Below are positions 27,163-35,479 of a DNA stretch of 40,359 nucleotides, piece by piece. The notes beneath the pieces were generated by a model, which did not search any database, was not told where the DNA came from, and worked only from the letters and a program-made list of their open reading frames with translations. Numbering within the stretch: the stretch's first letter is position 1; each line of letters opens with the position of its first letter. The position numbers were made by a program, and so were the translations under genes. Source of the DNA: JALSHZ01 sp964614535 (lineage in GTDB: Bacteria; Pseudomonadota; Gammaproteobacteria; UWMA-0217); contig CAZTOZ010000011.1 of assembly GCA_964614535.1 (NCBI GenBank), positions 1 to 40,359 of the forward strand, read 5' to 3'.

Positions 27163-28175
27163 GCAAACGCTACAAGATCACGATACACGACACCACCGAC
27201 AGCTTCGAGGCGTCGCCCGGCGAGCCGGTACTCGATGCCGCATTGGCGCAGGGGATTCTGCTGCCACACGGCTGTCGGGGCGGTTTCTGCGGTTCCTGCC
27301 TGGGCGAGGTTCTCGAAGGGGAGGTGGACTATCCCGAGGGACTGCCCGACGCGCTCAGCGAGGCGGATGCCGCCGCCGGCAAGGCGCTGTTCTGTAAGGC
27401 CGTTGCCCGCAGTGATCTGGAGATCTCGGTACCGGAGTACCGCAGGGAATCCCACGAGGTGAAGACCCTCCCTGCGCGGATTGAGACGCTACAGCGGCTC
27501 AGCGACGACGTCATGCGGATGGTGCTGAAGATTCCCGAGCACGAACACTTCGACTATCTGCCGGGGCAGTATCTCGATATCCTGCTGAAGGATGGGCGCC
27601 GTCGTTCGTTTTCGATGGCCAGTCCGCCAGGCGCCGGTCGACCGATCGAGCTTCACATCCGCCATGTGCCCGGTGGCTTCTTCACCGGCCAAGTGTTCAA
27701 CCAGCTCAAGCCGAAGGACATTCTGCGGATCGAAGGCCCGTTCGGCAGCTTCTGGTTTCGTGATGACAGCCCGCGGCCGGCGATCATGGTCGCCGGCGGT
27801 ACCGGCTTTGCACCGATCAAGGCGATCATCGAGGATTTGATCGACAAGGGATCGACAAGGCCGCTTCACCTCTTCTGGGGCGTGCGAGCCAAAGCCGATC
27901 TCTATCTGCGGGAGCTGGTCGAGGGATGGGTGGCGCGGCATCCCAACATCCATTTCACGCCGGTACTCTCCGAACCGGCCCCGGCGGACCAATGGACGGG
28001 AGAGACCGGTTTCGTCCATGAGGCCGTGGCCAGGGCGTTCCCGGCGATGTCGGCCTACGATGTCTATCTCTGCGGACCGCCGGTGATGATCGAAGCGGCA
28101 AAGCGCGTCTTTGCCGGGCAGGGCCTGCCGGAATCCCAACTCTTCTACGACAGCTTCGACTTCGCCGAATCGTGA
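27159..28175 (+). CDS. [2Fe-2S] ferredoxin-NAD(P)H reductase fusion (Fre / CDP-6-deoxyglucoseen reductase-like)
   Basis: This 338-residue protein joins a plant-type [2Fe-2S] domain (Cys39, Cys44, Cys47 in CRGGFCGSC; Cys79 in LFCKA) to an FNR-type FAD domain (RRSFSMASPP) and an NAD domain (GGTGFAPIK and YLCGPPVMIEAA). Members of this family pass electrons from NAD(P)H via FAD to the cluster. It overlaps ubiD by 4 nt, the place held by the flavin reductase gene fre in E. coli. I infer supply of reduced flavin for UbiX/UbiD, or electrons for another ubiquinone step; the annotation CDP-6-deoxyglucoseen reductase is unlikely to be literal. The longer upstream frame is an artefact. Confidence 0.85.
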   Translation: MSKRYKITIHDTTDSFEASPGEPVLDAALAQGILLPHGCRGGFCGSCLGEVLEGEVDYPEGLPDALSEADAAAGKALFCKAVARSDLEISVPEYRRESHEVKTLPARIETLQRLSDDVMRMVLKIPEHEHFDYLPGQYLDILLKDGRRRSFSMASPPGAGRPIELHIRHVPGGFFTGQVFNQLKPKDILRIEGPFGSFWFRDDSPRPAIMVAGGTGFAPIKAIIEDLIDKGSTRPLHLFWGVRAKADLYLRELVEGWVARHPNIHFTPVLSEPAPADQWTGETGFVHEAVARAFPAMSAYDVYLCGPPVMIEAAKRVFAGQGLPESQLFYDSFDFAES

Positions 28176-28193
28176 ACGGCGAGGGCCTTCGTC

Positions 28194-29390
28194 TCAGCAG
28201 CGCTGCTCCTGCTGAACCAGCAATCTGAAGCCTTCTTTGTAGGCCCGCTTGGCCTCTTCCGGCTCGTCGATGCGCTCGTGCAGCTCGGCCAGCGCCTGAT
28301 AGCCGCGGGCGCTCGGTTTCAGCGCCAGGCTCTGTTGCAACAGGCTGCGCGCCTTGCCCCAAAGCCCGTTGCTGATACAAAGCCGGGCTGTCGTCACCAG
28401 CAGTTCGGGGCTGTCGGGATGGGCGGCCAGCCACCCCTCTGCTTTTTTCAGCGCCTCGATTGGATCGTCGAATTCGATATCGCCGTAGAGCGCGGCCAGA
28501 GGGTCGTCCCAAGTGTCGGCGAGGGCGGATTCGATCACCCGCCGGGCCTTGGTGTATTCCTTCATGCGTATCAACGACCGCGCGTAGAGAAAGATCAGCG
28601 ACGGCTGCTGGCGAGCGTCCTTCGGCAGGCTTTTCCACAGCGCCTGCAGTTTTTCGAAGTCGCCCGCCTCACCGGCCGCGCTGAGCAGCGCGTTGGCGGC
28701 GGCGAACTCCAGTGAGCGCAGCTCTTCGGGGAGCAGTTTTCCTCCCTTGCGCAGCTTTGGCAGCAGCGCGTAGAGGCTGTCGAAATCCCCCATGCGGTGA
28801 TAGACCCTCGCCAGCAGCTTGTGAATGAACGGATGCCGCGGCGACAGGGCTTGTAGACGCTTCAGCGTCGCCAGTGCCTCCTCGTACTGCTGTTGGTGGG
28901 TCTGCAGCTCGGCTTGCGCCAGCCCGACCGCAAGATCGGCACCGCTGTCGGTCTGGATGGCCTGGCGCAGATAGTCGTCCCGTCGCTCCGGCGCTTTTTG
29001 TCGCTGGGCGGCATGGGCCGCCACCAAGTAATTGATCACCGGTGATTCGCTGTGCCGGACGGCGCCGGTGACCAGTTTCTCGGCCTTCTTCCAGTTGCCC
29101 TCGGCCATCTGCAGTAGAGCGTCGGCAAGATCACGGCGGGCCTTTCTGATCTGTTTACGGTGGGTGAAACGCTTGAGGCCGGCGGGGGTGTTGATGATGC
29201 CCAGCAACATCTTGGCGAGCAGATAGAGCGCCAGCAGCAGCAGCGAGCCGATGATCAGAAAATCGAACAGCGGCATCTCGATCGAGGTGCTGCCGTAACC
29301 CAGTAGCACATAGCCGGGCTTGTTCAGCGCCAGATAGGCGAGGCCGCTGACGCCGAAGAGTACCGCGAAGAGAATCAACAGAAACTTCAT
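28194..29390 (-). CDS. hemY: HemY-type TPR membrane protein of the hem operon
   Basis: This is the enterobacterial-type HemY of the hemCDXY operons, not the Bacillus protoporphyrinogen oxidase. The 398-residue protein has two N-terminal membrane helices (about 2-22 and 42-64) followed by a basic segment (THRKQIRKARRDL) and tetratricopeptide-like helices to the end. Its precise role in haem synthesis is not settled. I start it at the ATG that overlaps the hemX stop (ATGA); the longer open frame runs into hemX and is spurious. It converges on the ferredoxin-reductase gene with an 18-nt gap and no visible terminator. Confidence 0.9.
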   Translation of the reverse strand: MKFLLILFAVLFGVSGLAYLALNKPGYVLLGYGSTSIEMPLFDFLIIGSLLLLALYLLAKMLLGIINTPAGLKRFTHRKQIRKARRDLADALLQMAEGNWKKAEKLVTGAVRHSESPVINYLVAAHAAQRQKAPERRDDYLRQAIQTDSGADLAVGLAQAELQTHQQQYEEALATLKRLQALSPRHPFIHKLLARVYHRMGDFDSLYALLPKLRKGGKLLPEELRSLEFAAANALLSAAGEAGDFEKLQALWKSLPKDARQQPSLIFLYARSLIRMKEYTKARRVIESALADTWDDPLAALYGDIEFDDPIEALKKAEGWLAAHPDSPELLVTTARLCISNGLWGKARSLLQQSLALKPSARGYQALAELHERIDEPEEAKRAYKEGFRLLVQQEQRC

Positions 29391-30472
29391 TGCGTCCGCC
29401 CGGCTTCGGTGTCGACGACCGGATGGGAGCCGAGCAGCGAGGCGATCAGGTCGAGCGTCGGCTGCAGGCTGGGTTGGGAGGTGAAGGGGTCGATGTCGCG
29501 GAGCCGCGCCAGTTCGGCGGCGATGGCCTCTCCATCGGCGCCCAGCGCGTTGTCCTGTAACCACAGATCGATGCCGTCGAGGGCATGGCGGTAGAAGGTG
29601 GGATTGTTCTGGGCCAGCGCCAGACGCAGCGTCAGCAAGCGCATCTTCAGCAGTTCGAGCTGACGGGCGGCGACGCGGCTGCCGTCGAGTGCGTCGAGTG
29701 GCCGGTCGTGGTGAACCACCCGGATGCGTTGTGTCAGCAGCGAGAGCAGTCTGTCCGTCGGCGCCGCTTTGGTCTCGGCCGTTGCCGGGGTCTCCTGTGG
29801 TTCGGTGCCCTCCGCCCGTGGTGGGCGAGGGTAGGGGCGCAGCCGGGCGATCTGCTGTTCCAGCGTAGCAATGATGGCCGCCGGATCGGTTTCGCTCGGG
29901 ATGGCGAGCCGCTGCAGGTCGTGTTGCAGCCGCTGCCGTAGCGGTTCCAGCGTCGGGTCCGCAAGCTCGGCCAGGCGTCCCAGTGCGGCCTCCACGGCAC
30001 GGCGGGCCGTGGCCCGATCCTGCATCAGTTGCAGCCGGTCTTGGGCCATTCGCACCAGGTAGCGAATCTCCGACAGTTTCCACTCTCGCGTGGTCCAGAA
30101 TGCCTGGCCGCGGATCGTGGCGAGATTCTGCTCCAGACCATGAAAGCGCTGCTGATCGAGGTTCAGCGCCTCCTGCTGCAACGCCTGCTGTCGTGCCAGG
30201 CGGGAAATCGCCTCGGCCTGTTCAGCCAGTTGACCGGCCGTCTGCTCACCCTGCTGGCTGAGCCGCGACGGCAGCGTCAACAGTGGTTCGAGTTTCTGCT
30301 GGTAGAGATAGTAACCGCCACCGATGCCGCCGATCGCCGTCAGCAGTGCCAGCCAGGCGACGAGGCCACCGCCCCGCTTGGGCCGGCCGGCATTGGGTGA
30401 ATCGTTGGCGGGTTCGGCCGTCTCGGCGGTGGTGCGGTCGATCGGTTCGTTGCTGGAGGGTTTATCGGTCAT
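29387..30472 (-). CDS. hemX: HemX-type membrane protein (DUF513 family)
   Basis: HemX of gammaproteobacteria is encoded with uroporphyrinogen synthase, once thought to be a methyltransferase. This 361-residue protein has a Pro/Thr-rich cytoplasmic tail, one membrane helix (about 37-57), then a long coiled coil rich in Gln and Leu (about 60-115) and the conserved WKLSEIRYLVRMAQDRLQL element. No catalytic motif is visible. It overlaps hemD by 11 nt and hemY by 4 nt, so the three are one translational unit. The call rests on topology, the WKLSEIRYL motif and context. Confidence 0.88.
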   Translation of the reverse strand: MTDKPSSNEPIDRTTAETAEPANDSPNAGRPKRGGGLVAWLALLTAIGGIGGGYYLYQQKLEPLLTLPSRLSQQGEQTAGQLAEQAEAISRLARQQALQQEALNLDQQRFHGLEQNLATIRGQAFWTTREWKLSEIRYLVRMAQDRLQLMQDRATARRAVEAALGRLAELADPTLEPLRQRLQHDLQRLAIPSETDPAAIIATLEQQIARLRPYPRPPRAEGTEPQETPATAETKAAPTDRLLSLLTQRIRVVHHDRPLDALDGSRVAARQLELLKMRLLTLRLALAQNNPTFYRHALDGIDLWLQDNALGADGEAIAAELARLRDIDPFTSQPSLQPTLDLIASLLGSHPVVDTEAGRTQ

Positions 30473-31256
30473 GGTCGGCAGTCTCGCTCCGGCGCCACTC
30501 GATCAACGCCTTGAACATGGAGTCGTCCGTCGGATCGGCGGCGATCCACGGCCGGGCGCGAAAGCCCGCCTCGACAACGGCCTCGCCGATGCGTGGACTG
30601 CCGGCGATCACCGGCAGCGAGTACGGGTCGAAGTCGGATAGTCTAGCAGCCATCGAAAGGAAGTTGTTCAGCGTCTCGACACTGGTGACGGTCACCACAT
30701 CGACCGGTGTCTTGACGAGCTTCTCCTCCAGCTCGGCCAGCGTGAGCTCCGGCTTGCAGCGTCGGTAGACCTCCAGCCGGATCACGTTCGCGCCGCGATC
30801 GGTGAGTTCCTCGGCCAGACGGTTGCGACCCCCCTCGCCGCAGAAGATGAACACCTGCGCATCGTCCAGTGCCTGCAGTTCCTCCCACTCCAGCAGATCC
30901 TCGCTGGTGAAGCCGTGTGCCGGGTGGAAAGCCACGGTGATCCCCGCCTTCTCCAGTTGGTCGGCGGTACGCGAGCCGATGGCGAGGCAGGTCAGGTCCC
31001 GCGGCAACTTCTCCAGCAACGGCGTGCCGTAGTCGACCGCGTTGCGGCTGACGAATATGGCAAACTTACGGCCAGTGGCTGCGCCCGCATCGCCCTCGTC
31101 GACGTATTGGGGGGTGATGGGCATGATGTCGATGGCTGGCAACGAAACGGCCTCACCGCCAGCCGATTTCACCAGTTGGCAGAAATGGTCGGCAAGGTGC
31201 GCCGGGCGTGTCACCAGCACTCGCGTGCCACTGAGCGAATCATGGTTGTGAGTCAA
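30462..31256 (-). CDS. hemD: Uroporphyrinogen-III synthase
   Basis: HemD cyclises hydroxymethylbilane to uroporphyrinogen III, the branch point to haem, sirohaem and corrins. The 264-residue protein opens SLSGTRVLVTRPAHLADHF and has the two-lobed fold with FVSRNAVDYG, AIGSRTADQL, TVTSVETLNNFL and PVIAGSPRIGEAV, the family pattern despite low identity. The start is TTG at 31256; there is no in-frame ATG before the conserved core. hemC, which normally precedes it and supplies its substrate, is absent here: a divergent thioredoxin-like gene occupies that place. Confidence 0.92.
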   Translation of the reverse strand: MTHNHDSLSGTRVLVTRPAHLADHFCQLVKSAGGEAVSLPAIDIMPITPQYVDEGDAGAATGRKFAIFVSRNAVDYGTPLLEKLPRDLTCLAIGSRTADQLEKAGITVAFHPAHGFTSEDLLEWEELQALDDAQVFIFCGEGGRNRLAEELTDRGANVIRLEVYRRCKPELTLAELEEKLVKTPVDVVTVTSVETLNNFLSMAARLSDFDPYSLPVIAGSPRIGEAVVEAGFRARPWIAADPTDDSMFKALIEWRRSETADHDR

Positions 31257-31312
31257 ATTGAAACCTGTCGTAGCTTGAACGGATGGCCGGGCGCGGCACG
31301 GAACGGAAATCG

Positions 31313-31846
31313 ATGATGAAAAATAGTATCACCTTTTATTTCCAGTGGTCAGGACTGCTGCTGGTGCTGTTGATGAGTATGTCGGCCGCCGACGAGACGA
31401 TGCTGCCGCCGGTTCGGATCGAACCGTTACGGAACCTGCAACAGGATCTGGCCGAGGTGCGACGCAGCGGCCGTCCGCTGATGTTAATCTTCAGCGCCGA
31501 TCATTGCCCCTTCTGCGAACGCCTGAAAGAGAACATCGTCAAACCGATGTTGCGCAGCGGTGACTACGACGACCGGATTCTGATCCGGATCACCGAACTC
31601 GATATCTATGAGTCCGTCACTGGCAAGAATGGCCAGCCGATCGATCCACCCGATCTGGCCCGGGCCTATGGCGTCTTCGTGACGCCGACGGTGCTCTTGC
31701 TGGGGCCGGATGGGGAGGAACTGGCGCCGAGACAGCTCGGAATCAACAATGAGGATTTCTATGGCGCCTATCTGGACAATGCCATCGCCGAGGCGCGGGA
31801 GAAACTGAAGGCCGGCGCGCCGCAGGGTGCGCCGGCCAAACGGTGA
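31313..31846 (+). CDS. Secreted thioredoxin-like protein with CPFC active site
   Basis: The 177-residue protein has an N-terminal hydrophobic segment (about 12-24) ending MSAADE, probably a Sec signal peptide, so it should act in the periplasm. The thioredoxin fold is visible: PLMLIFSADHCPFC with Cys65 and Cys68, and a cis-proline strand FVTPTVLLLGPDGEE. It resembles SoxW-type and other single-domain periplasmic thioredoxins in sulfur oxidisers; the exact role is not determinable. It could start one codon later (tandem ATG), preceded by GGAACGGAAA. It diverges from hemD and converges on algR with an 18-nt gap. Confidence 0.82.
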   Translation: MMKNSITFYFQWSGLLLVLLMSMSAADETMLPPVRIEPLRNLQQDLAEVRRSGRPLMLIFSADHCPFCERLKENIVKPMLRSGDYDDRILIRITELDIYESVTGKNGQPIDPPDLARAYGVFVTPTVLLLGPDGEELAPRQLGINNEDFYGAYLDNAIAEAREKLKAGAPQGAPAKR

Positions 31847-31864
31847 TCGGCCCGGGCGGTGGCG

Positions 31865-32596
31865 CTACGCCTTGCCCTTGAGGAAACGGCGAACCTCGGC
31901 CACGTGCCGGCGGCTGATCTCCAGCAGATCGTCGGCGTCGCGCAGCACCAGCTGGAACCGCCCCTCCGGCGTCTTGTTCATGCCGATCATGTGATCGCGT
32001 GAGACCAGGGCATTGCGGTGGATGCGCATGAAGCGCTCGGAGAACTCCTCCTCCAGCGACTTGAGCGGCTCCTCGATCAGCACTTCGCCATTGGCATGAC
32101 GGACGGTGACGTATTTCTGATCGGCCTGAAAGTAGTAGATATCGGTCAGCGGGATCAACTCGAGATTGCCACGGACCCGCGCGCAGATGTGGGTGCGGAC
32201 GTTTTTCTCGCCCTGGTTGAGATGCGCCAGCTGTGCCTTGTTGAGTTTGGATGCCTTCTCGATCGCCGACAGCAGCTTCTCCTCCTGAATCGGCTTGAGC
32301 AGATAGGCCACCGCTTCGGTCTCGAAGGCCTCCAGCGCGTGTTCTTCATAGGCCGTGGTAAAGATGATGGCGGGGGGCTCCTCCATCTCCGACAGATGGC
32401 GGGCGGCCTCGAGCCCGTCCATGCCCGGCATGCGGATGTCCAGCAACGCGATGTCGGGTTGCTCCGTCTCGGCACAGCGGATGGCTTCGAGCCCGTTCAT
32501 CGCCTCGCCGCAGACCTCGAATTCTCCCTTGTTGTCCAGCAGGCTGGAGAGACGGTCCAGTGCCGGCTTTTCGTCGTCGACAATCATTATTTTCAT
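31865..32596 (-). CDS. algR: LytTR-family response regulator, AlgR-like
   Basis: The 243-residue protein has an N-terminal receiver domain with acidic pocket D7-D8-E9, phospho-acceptor Asp53 in LLDIRMPG, a Thr switch (FTTAY) and Lys in LKPIQ. The C-terminal LytTR DNA-binding domain (about 135-240) includes DIYYFQADQKYVTVRH and FMRIHRNALVSRDH. In Pseudomonas AlgR controls alginate, twitching and virulence genes; targets here are unknown. It lies 4 nt after its cognate kinase gene. The argH/algZ-algR/hem arrangement matches pseudomonads except for the missing hemC. Confidence 0.93.
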   Translation of the reverse strand: MKIMIVDDEKPALDRLSSLLDNKGEFEVCGEAMNGLEAIRCAETEQPDIALLDIRMPGMDGLEAARHLSEMEEPPAIIFTTAYEEHALEAFETEAVAYLLKPIQEEKLLSAIEKASKLNKAQLAHLNQGEKNVRTHICARVRGNLELIPLTDIYYFQADQKYVTVRHANGEVLIEEPLKSLEEEFSERFMRIHRNALVSRDHMIGMNKTPEGRFQLVLRDADDLLEISRRHVAEVRRFLKGKA

Positions 32597-32600
32597 CGGT

Positions 32601-33650
32601 TTACCTCGGTATCCTGAAGGAGACGACGTAGAGGTCGTCCCTGGCGTCTATGTTGAGTTTGCCTTCGTCTCCATAAGCCAGCTGGAGACGTTGGCGGATA
32701 TTTTCCTGGGCCATGCGATTGCCCTTGTGTTCCCGCTGCCCGGAGCGGGTGCTCAGTGGGTTGGCCACCCGCACCTCGATGGCATCCGGCTTGTTGAGCA
32801 GGCTGATCTTGACGGTGCCGCCCTCGGTCAATGGCTCGATGCCGTGATAGAGCGCGTTCTCCACCAGCGGCTGCAACATCAACGCCGGCAGCTTGGTGTA
32901 CATGTCGATGTCGTCGTCGATCTCCCACTCGACCCGGAGGCGGTCGCCCAGACGGTGCTTTTCGATGCTGAGATAGCGCTTGGTGACCTGCAACTCCTCC
33001 TTCAGCGTCAGCATGTTCTTCTCCGCCAGCGAAACGCGGAAGAGATGGGCCAGATCGACCACGGCCGCCTCCGCCTCGTCCGGGTTGGTCCGTGTCAGGC
33101 TGGCGATGAGATTCATGCTGTTGAACAGGAAATGGGGCCGGATCCGGGCCTGCAGCGCCTGGATTCGTGCTTTGGCCTCGGCTTCGGTGTTGCTCTTCCA
33201 CTGGTGCTGCACGTAGAAGTAGCGCAGCACCAGCGCGGTGACGATGGCGCAGATGATCAGGTTGCGCAATACGAAGTGACCCGCATAGTCGGGGCTGACC
33301 TGGAGATAGAGCGAGCGGATCAGCCAGAGCGAGGCCAGTGAAAAGAGCGCCGTCACCGACAGGATGATGCCGTAGGTGAGCGCGATCGTCTTGCGCGTGT
33401 CCTCGTCGTTCACCTTGCGGTTGAAGTAGCAGAGGATGGCGACGGAGGTGAGCGCGACCCATTGGGTGAACAGCGAGATCAACAGCAACCGGGTGCCGAA
33501 TTCCGCCCCGGTCGCCTCCTGCGCGAGCGACAGGATCAGGGCGAGCACCTCGGCACCCGCGATCACGAGGATGACATTGCGTCCCTCGCAGAAGTTTGGC
33601 AGAAATCCCTCGCTGCCAAGCCCGTTCTCGTTTCCGGTGATGGTAGTCAT
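32601..33650 (-). CDS. algZ: LytS/AlgZ-type sensor histidine kinase
   Basis: This 349-residue membrane kinase has four predicted membrane helices (about 23-45, 53-76, 88-112 and 127-147) and no periplasmic sensor domain. The His_kinase module follows with phospho-acceptor His173 in RIRPHFLFNSMNLIASL and the ATP-binding N box LQPLVENALYHGI; the G region is GNRMAQENIRQRL. It is partner to the AlgR-like regulator 4 nt downstream. I chose the second of two close ATGs because AGGA lies 5 nt before it; the other is 6 nt upstream. It is divergent from argH. Confidence 0.92.
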   Translation of the reverse strand: MTTITGNENGLGSEGFLPNFCEGRNVILVIAGAEVLALILSLAQEATGAEFGTRLLLISLFTQWVALTSVAILCYFNRKVNDEDTRKTIALTYGIILSVTALFSLASLWLIRSLYLQVSPDYAGHFVLRNLIICAIVTALVLRYFYVQHQWKSNTEAEAKARIQALQARIRPHFLFNSMNLIASLTRTNPDEAEAAVVDLAHLFRVSLAEKNMLTLKEELQVTKRYLSIEKHRLGDRLRVEWEIDDDIDMYTKLPALMLQPLVENALYHGIEPLTEGGTVKISLLNKPDAIEVRVANPLSTRSGQREHKGNRMAQENIRQRLQLAYGDEGKLNIDARDDLYVVSFRIPR

Positions 33651-33712
33651 AAACATCCTGTTTAATTCAACGCCAAAAATAGCGTGATATGGCGCCGGAA
33701 CTCAATAACGGG

Positions 33713-33721
33713 TGATATAAT
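33713..33721 (+). promoter_or_regulatory. Extended -10 promoter of argH operon
   Basis: TGATATAAT combines a perfect -10 TATAAT (33716-33721) with the TGn extension at 33713-33715. No good -35 box lies 17 bp upstream, as usual for extended -10 promoters. The predicted start near 33728 leaves a leader of about 42 nt before argH and probably drives the whole argH-to-moeA cluster. Confidence 0.7.
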
Positions 33722-33769
33722 CGCGTCACACTTTTCACGTTCGCTTCGAATCTTATCCGGGTATCCCCG

Positions 33770-35158
33770 ATGACCGAGAATCAGGACAAATTGTGGGGCG
33801 GCCGGTTCACCGAACCGACCGATGCCTTCGTCGAGGCCTTCACCGCATCGGTGGGTTTCGACCGCAGGCTGTACCGGCAGGATATTGCGGGCTCGATCGC
33901 CCACGCGACGATGTTAGCGCATATCGGATTGCTTTCCGAGGAGGAGAAAACCCGCATCGTGGAAGGGCTGGAGACGATTCGGGACGAGATCGAATCGGGC
34001 CGTTTCGACTGGTCGGTGGCGCGTGAAGACGTCCATATGAACATCGAGTCCCGGCTCACGGCGCTGATCGGCGATGCCGGCAAGAAACTCCATACCGGCC
34101 GTTCGCGCAACGACCAGGTCGCCACCGACATCCGCCTCTACCTCCGTGATGAGATCGACGCGATCAACACCGAGATCCGGCGTCTGCAGAAGGGGTTGCT
34201 GGACCTGGCCGAACGTGAGGCGGAGACGATCATGCCGGGCTTCACCCATCTGCAGGTCGCGCAGCCGGTGACGTTCGGTCATCACATGCTGGCATGGTTC
34301 GAAATGCTCGACCGGGACTTCGACCGCATGGCCGACTGCCGCCGCCGGGTCAACGTGATGCCGCTGGGCAGTGCCGCGCTGGCCGGCACCAGCTACCCGC
34401 TGGACCGCTTCATGACCGCCGAGCTGCTCGGGTTCGAACGGCCCTGCCGCAACTCGCTCGATGGCGTCAGCGACCGCGATTTCGCCATCGAGTTCACCGC
34501 CGCCGCCGCCCTGGTGATGACCCACCTCTCGCGGATGAGCGAGGAACTGGTCGTCTGGGCGTCGGCACAGTTCGACTTCATCGACATACCGGATCGTTTC
34601 TGCACCGGCTCGTCGATCATGCCGCAGAAGAAGAACCCCGACGTTCCCGAACTGGTGCGGGGCAAGAGCGGTCGCGTCAACGGCAACCTGATTGCCCTGC
34701 TGACACTGATGAAGAGCCAGCCGCTGGCCTACAACAAGGACAACCAGGAGGACAAGGAGCCGTTGTTCGACACCGTCGATACGCTGCGCGGCTCGCTGCG
34801 TGCCTTTGCCGACATGGTGCCCGCGCTCACGGTGAAGGCCGACAACATGCTCGCGGCGGCACGGCAGGGCTTCGCCACGGCCACCGACCTGGCCGACTAT
34901 CTGGTGCGCCGGGGCCTGCCGTTTCGCGATGCACACGAAGTGGTCGGCAAGGCCGTGCAGCACGCGGCGGAGCAGGGCTGCGATCTGGCCGATCTGTCGC
35001 TGGAGACATTGCAGCGGTTTTCGCCGGTCATCGATGAAGAGGTCTACGATGTGCTAACGCTGGAAGGTTCCGTCGCCGCGCGCGACCATTTCGGTGGCAC
35101 CGCGCCGGCGCAGGTGCGGCAGCGGATCGGGGAACTGCGGGCGGAGTACGGCCTCTGA
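33770..35158 (+). CDS. argH: Argininosuccinate lyase
   Basis: ArgH releases arginine and fumarate from argininosuccinate, the last step of arginine synthesis. The 462-residue protein starts MTENQDKLWGGRFTEPTD; it has HTGRSRNDQVATD, the HLQVAQPVTFGHH region with the catalytic His, and the superfamily signature GSSIMPQKKNPD. The length is typical. Divergent position to algZ is conserved with pseudomonads. Its TGA shares one base with the ATG of the following cytochrome gene, so the two are translationally coupled although functionally unrelated. Confidence 0.98.
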   Translation: MTENQDKLWGGRFTEPTDAFVEAFTASVGFDRRLYRQDIAGSIAHATMLAHIGLLSEEEKTRIVEGLETIRDEIESGRFDWSVAREDVHMNIESRLTALIGDAGKKLHTGRSRNDQVATDIRLYLRDEIDAINTEIRRLQKGLLDLAEREAETIMPGFTHLQVAQPVTFGHHMLAWFEMLDRDFDRMADCRRRVNVMPLGSAALAGTSYPLDRFMTAELLGFERPCRNSLDGVSDRDFAIEFTAAAALVMTHLSRMSEELVVWASAQFDFIDIPDRFCTGSSIMPQKKNPDVPELVRGKSGRVNGNLIALLTLMKSQPLAYNKDNQEDKEPLFDTVDTLRGSLRAFADMVPALTVKADNMLAAARQGFATATDLADYLVRRGLPFRDAHEVVGKAVQHAAEQGCDLADLSLETLQRFSPVIDEEVYDVLTLEGSVAARDHFGGTAPAQVRQRIGELRAEYGL

Positions 35159-35478
35159 TGCTGCGCCTTGCCGGCACCCTGCTGATGCTGCTGCCGTTGG
35201 GCCCGACGGGCTGTGGCGGAAATGGTGACCGCCCCCCGGCCGAGCTGATGAGCATCGTCGATACCTGCACCACCTGCCATGGCCCCGATGGCAAGAGTGT
35301 CGGCGCCGTGCCCTCTCTCTATGGCAAGAGCGAGACCGAGATCCTGCGGGCATTGGAGGACTTCGCGCTCGGCGAGCGTGACTCACCGATCATGCAGGGC
35401 ATCGTCACCGCCTACTCCGGTGAGGAGCTGGAGGCGTTGGCGAAGTACTTTGGCGGCCTGCCGATGCGGGATCGCTGA
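35158..35478 (+). CDS. Monoheme c-type cytochrome, likely partner of the FccB-like flavoprotein
   Basis: This 106-residue protein has an N-terminal hydrophobic segment ending at a possible lipid-modified Cys19 (GPTGC, a weak lipobox because of Pro at -3), one haem site CTTCH (37-41) and a probable axial Met79 in SPIMQG. The mature part, about 85 residues, is like the small c553-type subunit of flavocytochrome c sulfide dehydrogenase (FccA/SoxE type). It is followed after 1 nt by the flavoprotein gene, so I infer that it takes electrons from that protein in the periplasm. Standing alone it could only be called cytochrome c. Confidence 0.85.
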   Translation: MLRLAGTLLMLLPLGPTGCGGNGDRPPAELMSIVDTCTTCHGPDGKSVGAVPSLYGKSETEILRALEDFALGERDSPIMQGIVTAYSGEELEALAKYFGGLPMRDR

Positions 35479-35479
35479 G

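Noticed and set aside
28194..30083. hemY as a 629-residue protein with a long N-terminal extension
   Set aside because: The extension is hemX read in the wrong frame; HemY proteins begin at MKFLLILFAVLFG, overlapping the hemX stop.
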